Assembly: GCA_900542395.1 (NCBI GenBank)
Contig: UQNM01000025.1
Coordinates: 1-31,590, forward strand
Reading direction: 5' to 3'
DNA: 31,590 bases
Source of the DNA: an uncultured Eubacteriales bacterium
Lineage (GTDB): Bacteria > Bacillota > Clostridia > Christensenellales > Aristaeellaceae
In this document: positions 5,699-11,859 of the stretch, piece after piece
Numbering within the stretch: the first letter of the stretch is position 1
Layout: each line of letters begins with the position of its first letter
Made by a program: the position numbers and the translations under genes
Notes under the pieces: generated by a model
Databases searched by the model: none
Told to the model about the DNA's origin: nothing
The model's input: only the letters and a program-made list of their open reading frames with translations

Positions 5699-7849
5699 TT
5701 AGCGGCGGTTCGCATCGCGGCGCGGCGGGCGCTGACCCGGAGCGCTGCGGCGCGGCATCTCCGCGTTGTCGTACTCGATGTCGTTGCGAACGAGGTTGAT
5801 GCGACCCTGAGAGTCGATCTCCGCGACCTTCACCTCAAGCTCATCGCCGATCTTCACGACGTCCTCGCACTTCTCCACGCGCCCCTTCGCCAGCTTGGAA
5901 ATGTGCACCATGCCGTCCTTGCCCGGCAGCAGCTCGACAAACACGCCGAAGTTCATCATGCGGACGACCTTGCCCGTGTAAACCTCGCCGACCTCGATAT
6001 CCTTGGCAATGCCTTCGATGATGCGGCGCGCCTTCGCGGCGGCAGCCTCGTCCGGCGTCGCGATATACACGCTGCCGTCGTCGTCGATGTCGATCTTCAC
6101 GCCCGTTTCGTCGATGATCTTGTTGATCATCTTTCCGCCCGGTCCAATGACCTCGCGGATCTTATCCGGGTTGATGGTAAAGCGGATGATCTTCGGCGCG
6201 TAGGCGCTCAGGTGCTCGCGCGGCTGCGGCAGCACCTCGAGCATCTTGCCGAGGATGAACAGGCGGCCGTCCAGCGCCTGAGACAGCGCCTGACGCAGAA
6301 TCGCCTCGTCAATGCCCTTGATCTTGATATCCATCTGGATGGCGGTGATGCCGTTCATCGTGCCCGCGACCTTGAAATCCATGTCGCCGAGGAAGTCCTC
6401 GAGACCCTGGATATCGGTCAGCACGGCCACCTTGTCGCTGTGCGCATCCTTAATCAGACCCATGGCCACGCCCGCAACCGGCGCCTTGATCGGCACGCCC
6501 GCATCCATCAGCGCCAGCGTAGAGCCGCAGACGGAGGCCTGAGACGTGGAGCCGTTGGAGGAGAGCACCTCGCTCACCACGCGGATGGCATACGGGAACT
6601 CGTCCACAGACGGGATCACCGGCTCGAGCGCGCGCTTGGCCAGCGCGCCGTGGCCGATTTCGCGGCGGCCGGGGCTCTTGAGGCGACCCGCCTCGCCGGT
6701 GGAATACGGCGGCATGTTGTAGTTGTGCATGTAGCGCTCGCTGGTCTCCGTGCCGAGACCCTCGATCACCTGTGCCTCGCTCACGGGCGCAAGCGTCGCG
6801 ATGGAAAGCACCTGCGTCTCGCCGCGGGTAAACACGCCGGAGCCATGTACGCGCGGCAGAACGCCGGTTTCGCACCAAATCGGGCGGATCTGGGTCAGGC
6901 TGCGGCCGTCCGGGCGCACGCCCTGCTCCAGAATCTTGGTGCGCATGATTTCCTTGTTGAGGTAATACAGCGCGTCGTCCACCTCGTTCAGGCGGCCTTC
7001 GAAGCGCTCGGCGTAGAGCTCGTGCGCCTCCTGCTTCACCTGTTCCTCGCGCGCGCTGCGCTCGTGGCGATCAAACGCCTCAAACGCCCACGCGCAGCGG
7101 TCGAAGAAGTCCGCGCGAACGGCGGCCTTCACATCCTCGCCCGTCTCGGCAATCGGGAACACGCGCTTTTCCTTGCCGATTTCAGCCACAATCTGCTTCT
7201 GGAAGGCGACCAGCTTCTTGATCTCCTCATGGCCGGTGAGAATCGCGCGGAGCATGTCCGCCTCGCTGACCTCCTTCGCGCCCGCCTCGACCATCAGCAC
7301 GGCCTCGTCCGTGCCGGCAACCGTCAGGCTCAGCTTGGAAACCGCGCGCTGCTCCTGATTCGGGTTGATGACGATTTCGCCGTCCACCAGACCGACGGAA
7401 ACGCCGCCGATCGGACCCGCCCACGGGATATCGCTGACCGCAATCGCGGCGGAAGCGCCGATCATCGCGGGAATATCCGGCGGCACGTCCTGCTCAACGG
7501 AAAGCACCGTCGCCACAACCTGCACGTCGTTGCGCATGCCCTTGTTGAACAGCGGGCGCAGCGGGCGGTCGATCAGGCGGGAGGTCAGCGTCGCCTTTTC
7601 AGACGGACGACCCTCGCGCTTGATGAAACCGCCGGGGATCTTGCCCACGGAATACATCTTCTCTTCAAAGTCAACGCTCAGCGGGAAAAAGTCCTGACCC
7701 TCGCGCGGCGTGTCGCTCGCCGTCGCGTTGACCATGACCACCGTGTCGCCCAGTCGAACGATCACCGATCCGTTAGCCTGACCGCAGTACTTGCCAAATT
7801 CCATAACCAGCGGACGCCCCGCCAGCTCTGTGGTATACGTCTTGACCAT
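5699..7849 (-). CDS. pnp: Polyribonucleotide nucleotidyltransferase (PNPase)
   Basis: A 716-residue phosphorolytic 3'-5' exoribonuclease of RNA decay. It has two RNase PH-like domains: the first contains GKIPGGFIKREGRPSE and LIDRPLRPLF, the second VRPDGRSLTQIRPI, SSNGSTSQASVCGSTLALMDAG and DFLGDMDFKVAG. A KH domain (IREVIGPGGKMINKI) and an S1 domain (GKVVRMMNFGVFVELLPG) follow, then an Arg/Pro-rich tail. I chose the ATG complementary to 7847-7849, which is 10 bases after GAAAGGAGA and begins MVKTYTTELAGRPL, the usual N-terminus. The frame stays open 13 codons further upstream. It lies downstream of rpsO, as in most bacteria, with two hairpins between them. Confidence 0.98.
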   Translation of the reverse strand: MVKTYTTELAGRPLVMEFGKYCGQANGSVIVRLGDTVVMVNATASDTPREGQDFFPLSVDFEEKMYSVGKIPGGFIKREGRPSEKATLTSRLIDRPLRPLFNKGMRNDVQVVATVLSVEQDVPPDIPAMIGASAAIAVSDIPWAGPIGGVSVGLVDGEIVINPNQEQRAVSKLSLTVAGTDEAVLMVEAGAKEVSEADMLRAILTGHEEIKKLVAFQKQIVAEIGKEKRVFPIAETGEDVKAAVRADFFDRCAWAFEAFDRHERSAREEQVKQEAHELYAERFEGRLNEVDDALYYLNKEIMRTKILEQGVRPDGRSLTQIRPIWCETGVLPRVHGSGVFTRGETQVLSIATLAPVSEAQVIEGLGTETSERYMHNYNMPPYSTGEAGRLKSPGRREIGHGALAKRALEPVIPSVDEFPYAIRVVSEVLSSNGSTSQASVCGSTLALMDAGVPIKAPVAGVAMGLIKDAHSDKVAVLTDIQGLEDFLGDMDFKVAGTMNGITAIQMDIKIKGIDEAILRQALSQALDGRLFILGKMLEVLPQPREHLSAYAPKIIRFTINPDKIREVIGPGGKMINKIIDETGVKIDIDDDGSVYIATPDEAAAAKARRIIEGIAKDIEVGEVYTGKVVRMMNFGVFVELLPGKDGMVHISKLAKGRVEKCEDVVKIGDELEVKVAEIDSQGRINLVRNDIEYDNAEMPRRSAPGQRPPRRDANRR

Positions 7850-7925
7850 CGGGTGGAATCTCCTTTCAAAATACCTGCCTGCCAACACTTCTTTTCAGAC
7901 GCGAACCCTCGCCGCCTGATATACA

Positions 7926-7948
7926 AAACCGACTTCAGCGTTCGGTTT
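7926..7948 (-). promoter_or_regulatory. Second hairpin in the pnp leader
   Basis: AAACCGA (7942-7948, minus strand) pairs with TCGGTTT (7926-7932) around a 9-base loop. It sits between the rpsO terminator-like hairpin and the pnp start. Its function is unknown; processing or autoregulation is possible. Confidence 0.45.
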
Positions 7949-7963
7949 CGTTTCAAAGGAATG

Positions 7964-8012
7964 AAAAAGACCGCCGCTTGGGGCGACAAAAACTGTCTCC
8001 CAAACGACGGTC
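7964..8012 (-). terminator. Terminator-like hairpin between rpsO and pnp
   Basis: On the minus strand, GACCGTCGTTTGGG..GAC pairs imperfectly with GTC..CCCAAGCGGCGGTC (7969-8012) around a U-rich loop and is followed by five Us (A 7964-7968). Since pnp has no clear promoter here, this is probably a partial terminator or a processing site. Confidence 0.7.
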
Positions 8013-8051
8013 ATCTGGGACAAAGCCCTTTTCGTGAACGAAGCGGAGGAA

Positions 8052-8315
8052 TTACTTGCGCAGACCCAGCTTCGCAACCAGCGCACGATAGCGCTCGATG
8101 TCGATGCGCTTGAGGTACTCAAGCATATTGCGGCGCTGACCGACCATCAGCAGCAGACCACGGTGGGAGTGGTGATCCTTCGCGTGGGTCTTGAGGTGGT
8201 CGTTCAGGTGGTTGATGCGCGCGGTCAGCAGAGCGACCTGCACCTCGGGGGAGCCGGTGTCGCCCTCGTGACGGGCATATTCCTTGATGATTGCTTCCTT
8301 CGTCGCCTTATCCAT
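8052..8315 (-). CDS. rpsO: 30S ribosomal protein S15
   Basis: An 87-residue primary 16S rRNA-binding protein of the small-subunit platform. The start is the ATG complementary to 8313-8315, 8 bases after GGAGG, giving MDKATKEAIIKEYARHEGDTGSPEVQ. The S15 signature (GDTGSPEVQVALLTARINHLNDHLKTHAKDHHSHRGL) and the C-terminal LEYLKRIDIERYRALVAKLGLRK are complete. The frame extends 11 codons upstream, but those overlap the Shine-Dalgarno. It has its own strong promoter about 100 bases upstream and a leader that could allow S15 autoregulation. Confidence 0.98.
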   Translation of the reverse strand: MDKATKEAIIKEYARHEGDTGSPEVQVALLTARINHLNDHLKTHAKDHHSHRGLLLMVGQRRNMLEYLKRIDIERYRALVAKLGLRK

Positions 8316-8415
8316 GACAAAATCCTCCAAATAAATATGTTGTGCCAATCGCCGCCCGCATAGAAGAACGTGTGGAGAACGCGATCATCTGCGCGCGCGG
8401 TTCAGACCGAAAGAT

Positions 8416-8444
8416 ATTGTAACACGGAAGTCCCGCTTTGTAAA
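8416..8444 (-). promoter_or_regulatory. rpsO promoter
   Basis: On the minus strand, TTTACA (8439-8444) is followed after exactly 17 bases by TACAAT (8416-8421), both 5/6 matches. Predicted transcription start is near 8409, giving a leader of about 94 bases before rpsO. The -35 box lies in the loop of a perfect inverted repeat. Confidence 0.75.
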
Positions 8445-8459
8445 CAGAACTTCCGTGTT
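8421..8459. repeat. Perfect 11-bp inverted repeat around the rpsO -35 box
   Basis: AACACGGAAGT (8421-8431) and ACTTCCGTGTT (8449-8459) are exact inverted copies separated by 17 bases. One arm touches the -10 box and the loop contains the -35. It may be an operator. As a terminator it would work only toward the plus strand, where no gene precedes it. The rest of the gap to ribF (8462-8572) shows only a short GCCCGCGCGGGC palindrome. Confidence 0.6.
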
Positions 8460-8572
8460 TTCTATGAATTTTTCATTTTTTCGCATAGAAGGCTGCGTAA
8501 AATCGCCCGCGCGGGCAAGGCCTTGGCGCTTTGCGGCCTTCGGCAAAGGGGTAGGCGGGCTCAGTCCGCGTC

Positions 8573-9499
8573 TTACCGCCGGTTTTCAAAATACGTCCGC
8601 ACCTGCTCGCGGTTCTTCATCACCTCGTCGCGCAGCGCTTCCAGCGAATCAAACTTTTTCTCGCTTCGCACAAAGCCGCACAGCAGCAGCCGCATGTGAT
8701 GGCCGTAGAGCGAGCCGCCCTCGTAATCCAGCAGGTTCGCCTCGATGGTCGGCGGGCCGCCCGGCGCGGTCGGATGCGTGCCGACGTTCACCGCCGCGAT
8801 GTACCATGCCTCATCGACATACACCCGCGCCGCGTAAACGCCCTTCGGGGGAATCGCCTTGCCTTCCGGCCAGAGCAGGTTCGCCGTCGGGAAATCCAGC
8901 TTGCGCCCGAGCTGCTTGCCGCGCTGAATCACGCCGCAGAGCGCATACGGGCGGCCGAGCAGCCGCGCGGCCTCCTCCATCTCGCCCGCCGCAATGGCCG
9001 CGCGCACCCGCGTGGAGGAAACGGGCAGGCCGTCGATCTGCACCTCATCCACAACGTGCGTCTCAAAGCCGTATTTTTCCCCGAGGCGGCGCATATCCTC
9101 CGCCTTGCCCGCGCCCATCCGGCCAAAGGAATAATTGAAGCCGATGACCACGTGCTTCGGATGCAGCGCGTTCACAAACGCCTGCACAAACGCCTCCGGC
9201 GACTGCGCGGCATATGCCCGGTCAAACGGACGGAGCACCGCCGCGTCGATTCCGAGCTGAGCGATCGAGCGAATTTTTTCCGAGCGCGTCTCCAGCTGCG
9301 GCGGCGTCTTTTCCGGCGCATAGGTCGCCATCGGATGCGACGAAAACGTGTAGACCACGCTCTTGAGGTCATGCAGCGCCGCCAGCTCGTTGGCCTTGCG
9401 CATCAGCTGCGCATGCCCTTCGTGCACGCCGTCAAACATGCCAAAGGCAACCACCGTCTCCCCGCCGCGCCACTGGCGCTCGTGTGTCAAGAGTATCAT
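8573..9499 (-). CDS. ribF: Bifunctional riboflavin kinase / FAD synthetase
   Basis: A 308-residue enzyme that phosphorylates riboflavin to FMN and adenylylates FMN to FAD. The N-terminal nucleotidyltransferase domain has the (H/M)xGH-type site in GMFDGVHEGH (20-29), GFNYSFGRMGAG (120-131) and SSTRVR (161-166). The C-terminal kinase domain has GRKLDFPTANL (198-208), with the PTAN motif, and PTIEANLLDYEGGSLYG. ATG 9499 follows GGAG by 10 bases. It lies 35 bases after truB, in the standard order truB-ribF-rpsO. Confidence 0.97.
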   Translation of the reverse strand: MILLTHERQWRGGETVVAFGMFDGVHEGHAQLMRKANELAALHDLKSVVYTFSSHPMATYAPEKTPPQLETRSEKIRSIAQLGIDAAVLRPFDRAYAAQSPEAFVQAFVNALHPKHVVIGFNYSFGRMGAGKAEDMRRLGEKYGFETHVVDEVQIDGLPVSSTRVRAAIAAGEMEEAARLLGRPYALCGVIQRGKQLGRKLDFPTANLLWPEGKAIPPKGVYAARVYVDEAWYIAAVNVGTHPTAPGGPPTIEANLLDYEGGSLYGHHMRLLLCGFVRSEKKFDSLEALRDEVMKNREQVRTYFENRR

Positions 9500-9534
9500 T
9501 CTTTTTTAGCTCCACAAACGATGATCGCGCGCCC

Positions 9535-10413
9535 TCACTCAAGGAGCATCGCGTCAAATTTCAGGGTCTCCCCGTCAAATCGGCCAATCCCGCAGAATTG
9601 CCCGTTCAGATACAGCCGCGTCGGCTGCCCCGGCTGAATGTCGCCGATCAGCTCGCGCCGCGTCAGCCTGTTGCCGTTGCGCACAAAGCGCTCCGCCTTG
9701 GGCTGCACATCGAGCCGCGGCAGATGGCCGAGCGGCTGATCCATCGCCGTCAGCAGCGGCGACAGCTCGTCCGCCGCATCGATTTCCTCTATCGTGTGCG
9801 CGTCGTCCAGCGTAAACATGCCCGTCTGCGCGCGCAGCAGCATGCCCATGTGCGCCTTTGTGCCCAGCGCCTCGCCGATATCATGGCAAAGCGTTCGGAT
9901 GTACGTTCCGCGCCCGCAGCGGATTTGCAGCATGAAGCTGCCGTCCGCGTTTTCGTGCAGCACCTGGATGGCGTACACCTGCGTCGGCCGCGGCTCAACC
10001 TTCACGTCGATCCCCTGCCGCGCCAGATCGCAGAGCTTCTGCCCGTCCCGCTTGAGCGCCGAATACATCGGCGGAATCTGCGCAATTTCACCGATAAACC
10101 GCGGCAAAACCGCTTCCAGCTGCGCCCGCGCCGCATGCGCGCCCTCACCCGCGATAATCGTCCCGTGCGCGTCCTGCGTATCGGTCGCATAGCCGGGCTT
10201 GAGCTGCGCAACGTATGTCTTTTCCTTTTCAACCAGATAATCAAACAGCCGCGCCGCGCGCCCGATCATCAGCGGCAGCACGCCGGAGGCCTCCGGGTCA
10301 AGCGTCCCCGCGTGGCCGACCTTCACGCCCCTGCCCAGCTTGCGCCGAACGCGAACCACCACATCGCTCGAGGTCATTCCCGGCGGCTTGAGCACACAGA
10401 GAAACCCGTTCAT
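9535..10413 (-). CDS. truB: tRNA pseudouridine(55) synthase
   Basis: A 292-residue enzyme that makes pseudouridine 55 in the T-loop of tRNA. The catalytic motif GHAGTLDPEASG has Asp39 as nucleophile. Other family motifs are the N-terminal GFLCVLKPPGMTSSDVV, KTYVAQLKPGYATDT, and CGRGTYIRTLCHDIGEALG. The C-terminal PUA-like segment (about 225-292) is present, so the protein is complete. Its ATG overlaps the stop codon of the DHH phosphoesterase gene by 4 bases, and GGAG lies 8 bases upstream, which implies coupled translation. Confidence 0.97.
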   Translation of the reverse strand: MNGFLCVLKPPGMTSSDVVVRVRRKLGRGVKVGHAGTLDPEASGVLPLMIGRAARLFDYLVEKEKTYVAQLKPGYATDTQDAHGTIIAGEGAHAARAQLEAVLPRFIGEIAQIPPMYSALKRDGQKLCDLARQGIDVKVEPRPTQVYAIQVLHENADGSFMLQIRCGRGTYIRTLCHDIGEALGTKAHMGMLLRAQTGMFTLDDAHTIEEIDAADELSPLLTAMDQPLGHLPRLDVQPKAERFVRNGNRLTRRELIGDIQPGQPTRLYLNGQFCGIGRFDGETLKFDAMLLE

Positions 10414-11411
10414 GCGCGTTTCTCCGGGCGCGGGGTCTTATCCAGCTTGTCCTTCATCGCGGCCAGCATCTGATCCAGCGCCTCCTGAAGCGGCGCGTGA
10501 ATCGTGCAGCCCGCCGCCTGCGCATGGCCGCCGCCGCCGAAAAGCACGGCGATATCGTTCACCGTGTCCGGCTCGACCGCGCGCAGCGACATCTTGATCC
10601 CGTCCTCGCGCTCGGAAGCCAGCACCGCCATGCGGACGCCCTCCACTTCCAGCGCCTTGTTGACCAAGCCGTCCGCCTGCCCGAACGTGCAGCCGGTTTC
10701 CTCAAAGTCGTGCTTGTCAAAATCAATCACGCCCACCTGCTGATCGAACATAAACCGCAGCTTGTTGTAGGCAATGCGGGTCAGCTTCACGCGGTTCATC
10801 GGCTGGGTGCGATACAGCCTGCGCGTCATCGCGGAGATATCCACACCCAGCTTGAGCAGATCGCCCGCCGCAATCAGCGTCGCCGGAGAGGTCGCCGGGT
10901 ATTGGAAATGGCCGGTGTCGGTGCTCATGCCCGTCAACAGGCATGTCCCCATGTCCTTCGTCATCTCCACGCCAAGCCCCAGAATCGCCTCATAGGCCAG
11001 CAGGCAGCAGGCCGATTCGCCCCTGCGGATGAAATTCGCCTGACCGAAAGCCGGGTTCGTCGCGTGGTGGTCGATCACCATGCGGAAACCCGCCGCATCA
11101 AACACAGCCTCGCTCTTGCCCAGCAGCGAGCGGTCGCTCACATCCACGGCAATCGCCGTGTCATAATCCGCGCCGTTCACATTCTCCGGGTGCAGCATGG
11201 CCTCGCTGCCCGGCAGATATTTCAGGTTATCCGGCATATCGCCGTCGCAAATCACATCAGCCTGCTTGCCCAGCGCCAAAAAAGCAAGGCGTAGCGCCAG
11301 CGTAGAACCCACGGTGTCCCCGTCCGGGGAAATATGAGCCAGCAGCGCCACGCGCTTCGCCTGACGGGCGCAGCTCAGCCAATCCTCAAATTCCCGCTTC
11401 TCCTGCGTCAT
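10410..11411 (-). CDS. nrnA: DHH/DHHA1 phosphoesterase (NrnA-type oligoribonuclease / pAp phosphatase)
   Basis: A 333-residue DHH-family phosphoesterase. Motifs are HISPDGDTVGS (26-36), VDVSDR (90-94), the DHH triad D114-H115-H116, and the C-terminal DHHA1 motif GGGGHAQAAGC. In Firmicutes this gene between rbfA and truB encodes NrnA, which degrades 2-5-mer RNAs and dephosphorylates pAp. The same class includes c-di-AMP/pApA hydrolases, so exact substrate choice is inferred from synteny. The start codon lies inside the end of rbfA (26-base overlap), with GGAGAG about 8 bases before it. Confidence 0.9.
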   Translation of the reverse strand: MTQEKREFEDWLSCARQAKRVALLAHISPDGDTVGSTLALRLAFLALGKQADVICDGDMPDNLKYLPGSEAMLHPENVNGADYDTAIAVDVSDRSLLGKSEAVFDAAGFRMVIDHHATNPAFGQANFIRRGESACCLLAYEAILGLGVEMTKDMGTCLLTGMSTDTGHFQYPATSPATLIAAGDLLKLGVDISAMTRRLYRTQPMNRVKLTRIAYNKLRFMFDQQVGVIDFDKHDFEETGCTFGQADGLVNKALEVEGVRMAVLASEREDGIKMSLRAVEPDTVNDIAVLFGGGGHAQAAGCTIHAPLQEALDQMLAAMKDKLDKTPRPEKRA

Positions 11412-11778
11412 CGGATCGACTCTCCTCCGTCTTTCTCACCTGATTGATCAGGCTCGCGATATGCACGCCGTATTCAATCGTCGTGTCCAGTTCAAAAATC
11501 AGCTCCGGCGTATAGCGAAGCTGCACGCGCCGCCCCAGATTGTGGCGGATAAAGCCCGCCGCCGTCTTGAGCGCCTTCATCATCGGCGCGCGCTTTTCCT
11601 CTTCATATACGCTCACATAGACCTTCGCATACCGAAGGTCGCGCGTCACATCCACATGCGTGATGGAAAACATGCAGTCCGTCCGCGGGTCTGAAACATC
11701 CTCGCGGATGATCTTCTCCGTTTCGCGCATGATTTCGCTGGCAATGCGGTCTGTGCGCTCAAATTGTTGATTTGCCAT
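11386..11778 (-). CDS. rbfA: Ribosome-binding factor A
   Basis: A 130-residue KH-fold factor that binds the 30S subunit during late 16S rRNA maturation. Typical features are the start RTDRIASEIMRETEKIIREDVSDPR, the central HVDVTRDLRYAKVYVSVY, and RYTPELIFELDTTIEYG. The C-terminal tail is acidic and Ser/Glu-rich. The ATG at 11778 follows AAGGA by 8 bases. The 3' end overlaps nrnA by 26 bases. A terminator lies between infB and this gene, so its expression depends on read-through or an unseen promoter. Confidence 0.96.
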   Translation of the reverse strand: MANQQFERTDRIASEIMRETEKIIREDVSDPRTDCMFSITHVDVTRDLRYAKVYVSVYEEEKRAPMMKALKTAAGFIRHNLGRRVQLRYTPELIFELDTTIEYGVHIASLINQVRKTEESRSDDAGEAGI

Positions 11779-11797
11779 ATTTTTTATTCCTTGCTCT

Positions 11798-11837
11798 AAA
11801 AAAGGCGACCCGGCGGCAAAGCATGCAACCGGGCCGC
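11798..11837 (-). terminator. Intrinsic terminator between infB and rbfA
   Basis: On the minus strand, GCGGCCCGG (11829-11837) pairs with CCGGGTCGC (11805-11813), with one G-U pair, around a 15-base loop. A run of six Us follows (A 11798-11803). It lies inside the operon and probably sets the ratio of upstream to downstream genes. Confidence 0.75.
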
Positions 11838-11859
11838 GCCTGTTGACCTTGAAAACCGA

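Noticed and set aside
8421..8459. Terminator of ribF
   Set aside because: On the minus strand the stem is not followed by a U run, and it overlaps a good promoter for rpsO.
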